Origin: an uncultured Paludibaculum sp.
GTDB lineage: Bacteria > Acidobacteriota > Terriglobia > Bryobacterales > Bryobacteraceae
NCBI RefSeq assembly: GCF_963665245.1
Contig: NZ_OY762267.1
Coordinates: forward strand, 2,480,001 to 2,544,000
Length of the DNA: 64,000 nt
Direction: 5' to 3'
Made by a program: the position numbers and the translations under genes. Shown here piece by piece: positions 1 to 7,666 of the stretch; positions within the stretch are counted from its first letter, which is position 1, and every line of letters begins with the position of its first letter. Below the pieces are notes generated by a model, which was given only the letters and a program-made list of their open reading frames with translations, did not search any database and was not told the DNA's origin.

Positions 1-756
1 GGCCTCCACATCGGAGCCGGCAAGGGTTCGCTGGACCTCGGCGGCGCCGACAACCCGGTGGTCAAGGACGCCTTCGGGCGGCCCTACGTCCCGGGCAGTT
101 CCCTGCGCGGCAAGATCCGTAGCCTGCTGGAGCAGTCCTCCGGCTTGGTTTCGCCTGCCGACCTGATCTACCTCTCCCGCCGCCGCGGCCAGGAAGTTCG
201 GATCCACCAGACGGACGACCCGGCCGACGAGGTCGGCGTGCTGTTCGGCCGCAACCCGGGCCGCATGGAGCGGGTCTCCGGCGACGCCCTGGAGCCGAAG
301 TCGGCCACCCCGGCCCGCCTCACGGCCTACGACGCCCCTCTCGACATGGAGTCCATCACCGCCCAGATGCGCGAGAATCTGGACGACGAACTCACCGAGG
401 TCAAGAGCGAGAACGCCATTGATCGCATCACGGCCCAGGCCAATGCGCGGACGCTCGAACGCGTTCCTTCCGGCGCCCGCTTCCGGGTTCGTTTTGTTGT
501 CGATATCCTGTGCCCGGCTGACCGCGAACTCGTCCCCACCCTCGTGCAGGGTCTTCGCCTCCTCGAAGACGATGCCCTCGGTGGCGGCGGCTCGCGTGGC
601 AGCGGCCGGGTTCGTTTCGCCAACTGGAAGCTCACTTGGCGCAACAAGGCTTACTACGCCGCCGGCGAGGCCGAACAGGCCCTGCTCGACGCCGCTGAAA
701 CGGCTGCTCTCCAGGCCGGTGTCCGTGATCCCGAGTTCTCCGGCAAACTCTCCTGA
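1..756 (+). CDS. csm3: Csm3 (Cas7-type RAMP), 5' end missing
   Basis: Type III-A CRISPR backbone subunit: several copies line the crRNA and each cuts bound target RNA. The reading frame is open from the first base, so the start lies upstream; 251 residues are visible. The text GGADNPVVKDAFGRPYVPGS followed by SLRGKIRSLLE is the classic Csm3 block. The Asp of GGAD (visible residue 17) matches the known target-RNA cleavage residue of the family, so the backbone nuclease appears intact. A glycine-rich RAMP loop (DDALGGGGSRGSGRVRF) lies near the C-terminus. Csm4 and Csm5 follow directly, which fixes the subtype as III-A rather than III-B. Cas10 and Csm2 are expected upstream of the window. Confidence 0.93.
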   Translation, partial: GLHIGAGKGSLDLGGADNPVVKDAFGRPYVPGSSLRGKIRSLLEQSSGLVSPADLIYLSRRRGQEVRIHQTDDPADEVGVLFGRNPGRMERVSGDALEPKSATPARLTAYDAPLDMESITAQMRENLDDELTEVKSENAIDRITAQANARTLERVPSGARFRVRFVVDILCPADRELVPTLVQGLRLLEDDALGGGGSRGSGRVRFANWKLTWRNKAYYAAGEAEQALLDAAETAALQAGVRDPEFSGKLS

Positions 757-770
757 ACGGCGGATTCCCG

Positions 771-1796
771 ATGAACCCCGCGCTGCTCATTCGACTACGG
801 CCCACCACGCCCTGGCGCATCGGTCCCGATACCGGTGCCCGCGATCAAGCCGTGTCCATCTTCCATAGCGACGCCCTCTATTCGGCGCTGTGCTCCAGCT
901 TCGAACAGTTGGGCCTGCTGGAAGAGTGGCTGAACGCCACCGCGCAGCCGCATTCGGAGCCGGCCGTACGCTTCAGTTCCTGCTTCCCCTGGCAGCGGGG
1001 CCACCTGTACGCGCCGCCGCCTGCCGGGCTTTGGCCGCCGCCTGCCGGGCCGGCTGTCGTCTCCAAGGTGCGCTGGAAAGGCGCCACCCTGGTCCCCACG
1101 TCCCTGATCGCCGGGCTCGTGCGCGGGGAGTGGCCATCGGACGAACAGTGGATTGTCGACGGGCACAGCGGCTGCCTGATCCCCGGCAACAGCCGGTCGT
1201 CCACTGGACCGTTCCGCTTCGTTCAGCGTTCCAGCGCCGCCGTCGATCGCGTCACCGGCGGCCAGATCGAGCCGCACCGGGTCACTTGCGTTCAATACGC
1301 GCCGGCCTCCGGCCTGTGGTGCGCAGCGCAGTTTTCCAACCCGATCACCTATGCCGTTTGGGCCCCTAAGTTGCAGGCAGCATTCCGCTTGCTAGCCGAC
1401 ACCGGCCTGGGCGGCCTGCGCTCGCGCGGCTTCGGCCGCTTCCGGACGCCGGATTTCCAGCCAGGCATTCTGCCGGAGCTGCTCTTCGGCGCCGCCCTGC
1501 CCGGCAACTGCAACGCATACTGGCTGCTTTCGCTCTTTTCCCCGGCCGAGTCCGACACGGTTGAGTGGACGGCTGGCGACTACCTGCTCACCCGGCGCAC
1601 CGGCCGTGTCGGCCCGTCCCAAGGCGGTGGTCAGCAGAAACTGGCGTCCCGCATGGTGGCCGAGGGCTCGGTGCTGTTGGCCGGGCGGCCACCGCTCGGC
1701 TCGGTCCGCGATGTGGCGCCGCCCGGCTGCCCGCATCCCGTTTACCGCTCCGGCTACGCCGTGGCATTACCCATTCCCTGGCCGGTGACCGCATGA
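771..1796 (+). CDS. csm4: Csm4 (Cas5-type RAMP)
   Basis: Type III-A effector subunit that caps the crRNA 5' handle and contacts Cas10. The 341-residue protein has the family's N-terminal signature (an early HSDALYSALC block), an internal GLGGLRSRGFGRF glycine-rich RAMP loop near residues 206-218, and a long insertion rich in Pro and Trp around residues 75-95. It begins 14 bases after csm3 and its stop codon overlaps the csm5 start as ATGA, so the three genes are one transcript with coupled translation. Length is in the usual range for Csm4. The Csm3-like order of neighbours supports the call more than any single residue does. Confidence 0.9.
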   Translation: MNPALLIRLRPTTPWRIGPDTGARDQAVSIFHSDALYSALCSSFEQLGLLEEWLNATAQPHSEPAVRFSSCFPWQRGHLYAPPPAGLWPPPAGPAVVSKVRWKGATLVPTSLIAGLVRGEWPSDEQWIVDGHSGCLIPGNSRSSTGPFRFVQRSSAAVDRVTGGQIEPHRVTCVQYAPASGLWCAAQFSNPITYAVWAPKLQAAFRLLADTGLGGLRSRGFGRFRTPDFQPGILPELLFGAALPGNCNAYWLLSLFSPAESDTVEWTAGDYLLTRRTGRVGPSQGGGQQKLASRMVAEGSVLLAGRPPLGSVRDVAPPGCPHPVYRSGYAVALPIPWPVTA

Positions 1797-2977
1797 AGAA
1801 CTACCGCCTCACCGTGTTGACGCCTCTCCTGGTCGGCGACGGCCAGAAGCTATCGCCCATTGACTATATGGTCTGGAAAGATCAGGTCAATGTGCTCGAC
1901 CAGCGCCGCATTTTCCGGTTGCTGGCCAAAGGACCGCGTCTCGACACTTATCTAAACCAGATCCGCAAGGCAGAGCGGCTCGACTTCGCCAGCTGGGGCG
2001 GCTACGCGCAGAACTACGCCACCCGCCGCATTCCGTTCGAGCACCCCTCCTGCGCCCTCTACTACGCGCGGACCTCGCCCGAGCACCTCTTCATCCCAAC
2101 GTTCGCCGGCACGCCAACCGGCGGCATTTACGTGCCCGCAACGGCTATCAAGGGCCCGCTGCGGACCGCGTTCCTGATCGATCGCGCCAGCGAAGGCCAG
2201 TGGAAGGATTTCTCCGGTCGTCTGGCCGCGCTCGAGCGCACCCCGCGTTCGCCCGCCGAGGGACTCGAGACGTCCACACTGGGCGCCTCAGGGATCAGCC
2301 GGACCCGTCCGATGATGATCGCCGATACGGTCAGCCTACCGCCCGGCGGTGCCACCCGCGTCTATCTGATCCGGACGTCGACGATCCTTCAGCGTGGAAA
2401 CAAACTAGAACTTGGCTGGAAGATGAGCCCGCGCGGAGCAGTCGAGGCCCGCCGTCCCACGGACTCCACACCGATGTTCGCCGAAATGGCGGTGCCCGGT
2501 ACGGTCTTCCAGGGCACCTACCAGGACAGCCCCGCCATGGCCAGCCCGGAGATGCTGCGCGCCCTGCGCTGGAAAGAACCAGCGGGCGCCCGCCGGTTCG
2601 CCCAGGCCGCCAACGCCGCCGCCGCCAAGCTGCTGGAAACGCAAAGAAAGTACGCCGAGACCACCGGATTGACGGGTGTTCTTCAGTCGCTTGAACAACT
2701 GAGCCAGCGCCTCGCTCAAATGCAGGAGTCCAATGCGTCCTGCCTGGTCTGTCTTGGTTGGGGCACCGGATTCCTCTCTAAGAGCGCATCCATCGACGTC
2801 GATGCCGATCCGTTCCGCCAGATTCTTCGAAGTCTGCCATTCTACAGCCAACCGTTGCGCTCTGGCCTTCCCTTCCCGAAGACACGGCGCGTGGTTTTTG
2901 TGAACGACCAACCGGCGGCACTGCCGGGTTGGGCCGAACTCGCGTTTGAGACCACGGGCAATCACACGGAAAACTAG
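1793..2977 (+). CDS. csm5: Csm5 (Cas7-like RAMP)
   Basis: Type III-A subunit sitting at the crRNA 3' end of the Csm complex; in other species it helps recruit crRNA-trimming nucleases. The start is the ATG overlapping the csm4 stop (ATGA); the open frame extends further upstream but only through csm4. The 394-residue protein opens with a beta strand and LTVLTPLLVGDGQKLSPIDY, the usual Csm5 start ('G-D-G-x-x-L-s-P-i-D-y'), and has the YVPATAIKGPLRTAFL motif near residues 114-129, the Csm5 version of the 'IPGSSIKGAIR' loop. No CRISPR repeats or accessory Csm6/Can nuclease follow; the next gene is unrelated. A GC-rich AGCCCC/GGGGCT hairpin just downstream (2980-3010) may end the transcript. Confidence 0.9.
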   Translation: MKNYRLTVLTPLLVGDGQKLSPIDYMVWKDQVNVLDQRRIFRLLAKGPRLDTYLNQIRKAERLDFASWGGYAQNYATRRIPFEHPSCALYYARTSPEHLFIPTFAGTPTGGIYVPATAIKGPLRTAFLIDRASEGQWKDFSGRLAALERTPRSPAEGLETSTLGASGISRTRPMMIADTVSLPPGGATRVYLIRTSTILQRGNKLELGWKMSPRGAVEARRPTDSTPMFAEMAVPGTVFQGTYQDSPAMASPEMLRALRWKEPAGARRFAQAANAAAAKLLETQRKYAETTGLTGVLQSLEQLSQRLAQMQESNASCLVCLGWGTGFLSKSASIDVDADPFRQILRSLPFYSQPLRSGLPFPKTRRVVFVNDQPAALPGWAELAFETTGNHTEN

Positions 2978-3111
2978 TCAGCCCCACCCAGTCTCGGTGC
3001 CTTGGCGGGGCTGGTGCGAGTGCCCGGTCGTGCCGATGGGGCATGTTAGAATGGGGCATCTCACCAAGATGAGTCATTTACGAAGGGCATCGGGGGCGGT
3101 GATCGGAGCAT

Positions 3112-4017
3112 ATGTATAACGCGTTCTTTGGATTTCGGGAAAGTCCATTCAACCTGAGTCCGGATCCCGCGTTCCTCTACAGGAGCCCCCAGCACGAAGA
3201 GGCTCTCGCCAATCTCATCTACGGAGTGCACAGCCGCAAAGGCTTTATCGTCCTCACCGGCGAGGTGGGAACCGGCAAGACCACAATGCTCGAATGCATG
3301 CGCGACTACCTCGAGTCGCAGTATATCGAGTTCGCCTTTCTCTTCAATTCGCGAATCAATACCGAACAGTTCTTCGAGATGATCGCCTACGACCTCGACC
3401 TGCGCTGCGCCCACAAGTCGAAGACAGAGGTCCTTTTCGCTCTCAATCAGATGCTCATCCAGCAGGCCAACGAGGGGCGCACCACGGTCCTGATCGTTGA
3501 CGAAGCCCACAATCTCGAATGGGATGTCCTGGAAGAGATCCGGCTCCTGGGCAATCTCGAGAACCCGCGACTCGGCAAGCTCCTTCAGATCGTGCTGGCC
3601 GGGCAGCCGGAGCTGGATAGGAAACTGGACGCCCCGAACCTCCGCCAGCTCAAGCAGCGCATCGTCCTGCGCTGTACGCTCACGCCCTTCGGCCTGGCCG
3701 AGGCGATCGAGTATATCCAGTCGCGCCTGAGCAGGGCTGGAATGCCTGACCAGCAGGTGTTCTCCGAAGAGGTCATGAAGGAGATCCACCTCCGAAGCCA
3801 GGGCATCCCGCGCCTCATCAATGCGCTCTGCGACAATCTCCTCCTCACGGCGTTCGCATTGGAAAAGAAGACCACGACGATCGAAATGCTCGACGAGGTC
3901 TGCCAGGACATGCGCCTGGAATGGCCCGGCAGGCGCCTGCGCGGCCGTTCGTCCTTCCACGGGCCAAACGATTCCTCCGAGCCGCAGTCGTTCCTCCCGT
4001 CCCGCGAACAATACTAA
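3112..4017 (+). CDS. ExeA/GspA-like AAA ATPase
   Basis: Cytoplasmic AAA-type ATPase of the ExeA/GspA family (301 residues). The N-terminus MYNAFFGFRESPFNLSPDP is the standard family opening. Walker A is GEVGTGKTT at residues 50-58 and Walker B is VLIVDEAH around residues 126-133, followed by a sensor-like LAGQPEL segment. Family members assist type II secretion (ExeA) or sit in exosortase/PEP-CTERM exopolysaccharide loci. The PEP-CTERM protein 2.5 kb downstream fits the second context, but no exosortase gene is in the window. The ATG has GGAG 5-9 bases upstream. The C-terminal peptidoglycan-binding region of true ExeA is absent; the protein ends in a short basic, Ser-rich tail. Confidence 0.85.
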   Translation: MYNAFFGFRESPFNLSPDPAFLYRSPQHEEALANLIYGVHSRKGFIVLTGEVGTGKTTMLECMRDYLESQYIEFAFLFNSRINTEQFFEMIAYDLDLRCAHKSKTEVLFALNQMLIQQANEGRTTVLIVDEAHNLEWDVLEEIRLLGNLENPRLGKLLQIVLAGQPELDRKLDAPNLRQLKQRIVLRCTLTPFGLAEAIEYIQSRLSRAGMPDQQVFSEEVMKEIHLRSQGIPRLINALCDNLLLTAFALEKKTTTIEMLDEVCQDMRLEWPGRRLRGRSSFHGPNDSSEPQSFLPSREQY

Positions 4018-4296
4018 AAGGTCCAAGCGTACTCCCCGCACGCTGGTGGGCAGCCCCCCTCATTGTTGGGGTCGTTTCCCAGGAGTACTCCTACGGCAAC
4101 CCCACCCCCTAAGACAATTAAATCTATGCACTTAGCGCAGGTAGGGTGTTCACCCCTTACGACACCTAGGATAAATCCTACAAGATAGCGCCTTCGTCCT
4201 CCCCTAAGCTCAGGTAGAACCCTTAGTAATGGGGACTAAACTTGGATCCCAGCGAAAAACTGGCGTCTATTTGTGCACTGCGAAGGTAGCCACCAA
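4018..4296. other. AT-richer intergenic region before the repeat-protein gene
   Basis: No coding sequence is visible. The stretch is less GC-rich than its surroundings and holds a short perfect inverted repeat GGGTG-tt-CACCC at 4144-4155 and several CCTAAG/CCTAGG-like words, which suggests a regulated promoter for the secreted repeat protein downstream. No clear -35/-10 pair was identified. Confidence 0.35.
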
Positions 4297-4818
4297 ATGT
4301 GCAAGAAGCTTAGCTTAAGCGTAGCCTGTGTTACACTTTTCGTGTTCTCAGCCGTGTCGTTCGCGGCTGTTGTGCCAGTGAGCACGGGCCAGAATGCTCC
4401 GTCCATTAGTCCATTACCGCCCCCCGATCCCTGGGGTGACGGGCTGTCGATCAGCCCGCTGCCGCCACCCGATCCCTGGGGTGACGGCCTCGCAATCAGC
4501 CCGCTGCCTCCACCTGACCCGTGGGGCGACGGCCTCGCAATCAGCCCGCTGCCTCCACCCGATCCGTGGGGTGACGGCCTCGCGATCAGCCCGCTGCCTC
4601 CGCCTGACCCGTGGGGTGACGGCCTCGCAATCAGCCCGCTGCCTCCGCCCGATCCATGGGGTGACGGTCTCGCAATCAGCCCGCTGCCTCCGCCTGATCC
4701 TTGGGGCGACGGCCTCGCAATCAGCCCGCTGCCTCCGCCCGATCCGTGGGGTGACGGCCTCGCAATCAGCCCGCTGCCTCCGCCTGATCCTTGGGGCGAC
4801 GGCCTTAGCATCCGCTAG
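4297..4818 (+). CDS. Secreted protein of nine 15-residue Pro/Trp/Asp repeats
   Basis: Function unknown. The 173-residue protein starts with a convincing signal peptide (MCKKLSLSVACVTLFVFSAV, cleavage probably after SFA), then a short linker, then nine near-identical copies of (S/A)ISPLPPPDPWGDGL ending in SIR and stop. It has no other domain. The ATG is chosen over an in-frame GTG eight codons upstream because GAAGG lies 10 bases before it and the signal peptide then begins properly. Repeats of PPPDPWGDG should be extended, with a negatively charged, aromatic-bearing surface. They could bind metal ions, polysaccharide or a partner protein, but none of these is shown. The ATPase upstream and membrane protein downstream are on the same strand. 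Confidence 0.75.
   Translation: MCKKLSLSVACVTLFVFSAVSFAAVVPVSTGQNAPSISPLPPPDPWGDGLSISPLPPPDPWGDGLAISPLPPPDPWGDGLAISPLPPPDPWGDGLAISPLPPPDPWGDGLAISPLPPPDPWGDGLAISPLPPPDPWGDGLAISPLPPPDPWGDGLAISPLPPPDPWGDGLSIR
4402..4806 (+). repeat. Nine tandem 45-bp coding repeats
   Basis: Nine perfect-length 45-bp units in frame. Units differ only at scattered third positions (for example gatccgtgg/gacccgtgg/gatccttgg), pointing to recent expansion with selection on the protein. There are no spacers, so this is not a CRISPR array. Confidence 0.95.
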
Positions 4819-4878
4819 TCGTAATCATTCCGCACTCATTGGGACCTGGCTGACTTCGCGGGAAGTGGCTGGGTCCCG

Positions 4879-5553
4879 ATGAACTCCTCCCTGGTCTCCC
4901 TCTCGCCTGCGATCCTCGCCCTCGTTTGTTACGCCTACCTCCTCCACCTGATTCTCAAAGGCCCGATCCGTCCCTATCTCCTGCTGTTCATCAATGTGAT
5001 CTTCCTATTTCTGTCAACCGTGGCGGAACTCGGACTTTTCGGCACGCCATTGTTCGCCAAGGTCTACTACATCGACGACCTGCTGCGCCAACTCCTGGTG
5101 TTTATCCTGGTCATTTCGCTGGTCTACCGTGCCCTCACGGCACAATCGAGCAAGCTTTGGCTGGGTCGATGGCTGATTGTCGGCGCAACTCTTCTTGCGG
5201 TGACCTTTGTCAGCTACGCACTGTTCCATTCGGCGCAGGGCTTCATTCGGCCCATGGCGAATGCCGTCCGCAACCTCAGCGTCACAGCAATGGTTATGAA
5301 CCTGATTCTGTGGATGTTGCTGCTCAGTTCCCGGACCATGGACCGGCGACTGCTCACGGTCACCAGTGGACTGGGCCTTCAGATGGCTGGCGAAGCGATC
5401 GGGCAGTCGCTACGACTGATGAATCGGGCCTTGCTGCCGTTGGGGAATTTTGTGCTAATTGGCTCGCACCTTCTGTGCCTGATTATCTGGATCAGCGCCT
5501 TCCGGCCCCGGCGAAGGGGGACGACAGGCTCTCCCGCTAACGGGCCATCGTGA
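4879..5553 (+). CDS. Integral membrane protein, unknown function
   Basis: A 224-residue hydrophobic protein with about six or seven predicted transmembrane helices (near residues 10-27, 33-52, 68-86, 97-115, 131-150, 190-207) and a basic C-terminal tail RPRRRGTTG. No catalytic motif is visible. The layout resembles stand-alone membrane proteins or detached sensor domains common in Acidobacteriota. It follows the repeat-protein gene by 60 bases and could be cotranscribed with it. A strong hairpin follows the stop and separates it from the convergent PEP-CTERM gene. I do not recognise a specific family. Confidence 0.7.
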   Translation: MNSSLVSLSPAILALVCYAYLLHLILKGPIRPYLLLFINVIFLFLSTVAELGLFGTPLFAKVYYIDDLLRQLLVFILVISLVYRALTAQSSKLWLGRWLIVGATLLAVTFVSYALFHSAQGFIRPMANAVRNLSVTAMVMNLILWMLLLSSRTMDRRLLTVTSGLGLQMAGEAIGQSLRLMNRALLPLGNFVLIGSHLLCLIIWISAFRPRRRGTTGSPANGPS

Positions 5554-5594
5554 GCCTGACCGGCCCGGACAGACAGGCGGCCTCACAACAAAAA

Positions 5595-5620
5595 CACGGC
5601 ACCTCCGGGGAGATGCCGTG
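5595..5620. terminator. Bidirectional intrinsic terminator
   Basis: CACGGCA and TGCCGTG form a 7-bp stem, extended inside by CTCC/GGGGAG. A run of A lies on the left and cttcatttt on the right, so it can serve both convergent genes. Confidence 0.75.
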
Positions 5621-5644
5621 CTTCATTTTCTGCGAAATACTGTG

Positions 5645-6532
5645 TTATTGGCGACGCCGGCGAACATAGGCCAGGACAACCAGACCAGCACCGAAAAGGG
5701 CGAATGAGGAAGGCTCCGGAACCGCACCGGATTCAACCGTGACAGCCCAAACCCAAGCCCGGCTGGCATCCGGATCATAGCCAGGACCGGAGTTCTGACC
5801 GATGTCGCGGATGATGATATTGGTCAGCCGGTCATAGGTGTAGGCGGGGTCGATGAACAACGCGACAACGTCACGGTAGTCCCGGAACGGCCGCCCGTTG
5901 TACGTCATGTCGTGAGTTTCGTCGTTCACCGTAGCGGTCATTCCGCCGGTGGAGTTCGAAATCATGTTCGTGTTGATGGAATTGGGCCAGAAAACCGAGC
6001 CCGCATTCACCAGGGCGTCGTTGCTATCGCGGAGATTGGAACCGCCACTCAACGTGTAAGTCACGTCCGGACCGTTTTCGAACTGCAGTACGACTTCCAC
6101 GGAAGGTGAGGTCCGGCCCCAAGTCGTATTCATCATCAGGAAAACGACTTCCGCATTGGAGACGTTGGTATTCACCTCAAGCGATACACTCGCGTCAGAG
6201 GCAAGCCCTCCGTCGATCACCTCTCGGCGTCCACTCCACGACTGGTCGCCGGTCGACGCAATGCTGAACGGAACGGAGTTCAACCGCCCATCGGCCTGCA
6301 ACGTGGCGTCACTGGTCTTTGAAGCCGAATTGAAATCGACAGTGACGTCGCCCTTCGTGAAGAGATCGCCCCCCCAGATCCCAGTCCAGACATTTGGGTC
6401 GGCCGGCGCGTCGCCCGCGTTCGCGTTGGCCAACCCCAGCGTGCCAAGGTTGTACTGGTAGTAGACCGGGACGGCGGACGCCGGCACGCTCACCAGTAGC
6501 AGCAATAGTGGGCTGAACAATAACCGTCTCAT
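5645..6532 (-). CDS. PEP-CTERM sorting-domain protein
   Basis: Exported protein with a C-terminal exosortase sorting signal. N-terminus MRRLLFSPLLLLLVSVPASA is a signal peptide; the C-terminus VPEPSSFALFGAGLVVLAYV followed by RRRRQ has all three parts of a PEP-CTERM tag (PEP motif, membrane helix, Arg cluster). The ~230 residues between are Asn/Thr/Gly-rich with a beta-sandwich look and no recognised enzyme motif. The ATG is preferred over a GTG six codons upstream because AGGAGGAGG sits immediately before it. In this system exosortase/XrtA cleaves the tag and the protein goes to the surface or the exopolysaccharide matrix. The exosortase itself is not in the window. Confidence 0.88.
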   Translation of the reverse strand: MRRLLFSPLLLLLVSVPASAVPVYYQYNLGTLGLANANAGDAPADPNVWTGIWGGDLFTKGDVTVDFNSASKTSDATLQADGRLNSVPFSIASTGDQSWSGRREVIDGGLASDASVSLEVNTNVSNAEVVFLMMNTTWGRTSPSVEVVLQFENGPDVTYTLSGGSNLRDSNDALVNAGSVFWPNSINTNMISNSTGGMTATVNDETHDMTYNGRPFRDYRDVVALFIDPAYTYDRLTNIIIRDIGQNSGPGYDPDASRAWVWAVTVESGAVPEPSSFALFGAGLVVLAYVRRRRQ

Positions 6533-7666
6533 GATCCTCCTCCTGCACACGAGAATGCGGAGCTCCTGGTATTAAGTTCTAGGACGTAGCTTCCCCAACC
6601 CGCTTACAGAATTAAACCACAGTCCTCGGACTAAGCCAAGTACATAGTGAACCTTTGGGCTAGCCTAACTAGAACTATTTGTACAGTTTCCTCCGAGGCG
6701 GTATTGGGCGAAAAGTGCGCTGATGACTGAGGACACACTACTTACCCGTACTGGAACCTCCCAATCTGAGTGCAGGTCCTCAACAGGATCAAAAGATAGT
6801 ACCGCCGTATTCGCTTTTTCGTCGTGGAGGCCCCATTCCATCCGCAGCCCCACCCAAACACGCCGCCCGGCTGACGGCAGCCTCGAGTACCGGAGCCGCC
6901 GATCGCGACCGCGCGAGCCAGCGCGCCTTCACCGGACACCCGGCCTTGGGTCTGTGGTGCACCGGACCGACTTCACTTCCACCCCAGTCCGGTGCTGAAG
7001 CGCCAGCGGTCAGTCCCGCGTCGCGGCATGGGCGGCCACAGAGCGCCATTCGAATAGATTTCGACACAAGCACAATTTGCCATACACATTCATGGCAAAC
7101 GTATGACATTTTTCACAAATATACCGGCCAATCCAGCAATGACCAGACGGTGTGCTCGCGCGGCCACATGCACGCTTGGCTGCTTACTCTGTAAACCGTT
7201 GATGGACTGTGTGTTAGTGCTGAATCGTCGTACGAGATCCGGGGAGGTGATTACCAAAGAGGTGCCTGGACACCGGCTCATCCTTAATATCCGTCATATT
7301 TGTCGCCCCGGCCGCGTGGCGTCTGTCAGCATCTGACTTTCTAGACAAAGGCTCGAATTCCAGCGGTCCACGCGACATTTACCATCTCCATCTCCTCAAA
7401 CGCCATCAAAACCGAGCAGACCAATCCGATCGACTGCCAAGGGACCCCGCCGGGCCGTCCTGACGTCAGCCCAGGGCCCGGGCGATGCTCCGCATGGCCG
7501 CGCCCACCACTAAACAAATGTCTGGTCAATCCAGGGGAAAACCCGTTAGGGTGTATGAAGAGTTGCGTCCCATCCCCCCTTGGGGGATCAGGTCGGAGGC
7601 CGTGCGCCGGTTTCGCGCGGGCGCCGTTCCGGGATGGGCCGCTAAGCTATCGGACAGGATGCCGCC
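6533..7666. other. 1.1-kb intergenic region without a supported gene
   Basis: Only short open frames on both strands, none with a recognisable product or convincing ribosome-binding site. One clear structure is the inverted repeat TTTGCCA-N10-TGGCAAA at 7076-7099, shaped like an operator; the AT-rich sequence around it could be a promoter. Confidence 0.5.

Noticed and set aside
4402..4806. CRISPR-like array near the csm genes
   Set aside because: Units are 45 bp, contiguous and in frame with no spacers; it is a coding tandem repeat.
4236..4811. Minus-strand Gly/Ser-rich repeat protein opposite the nine-repeat gene
   Set aside because: Mirror of the real repeat gene; it lacks a signal peptide and ribosome-binding site, and the plus strand has both.
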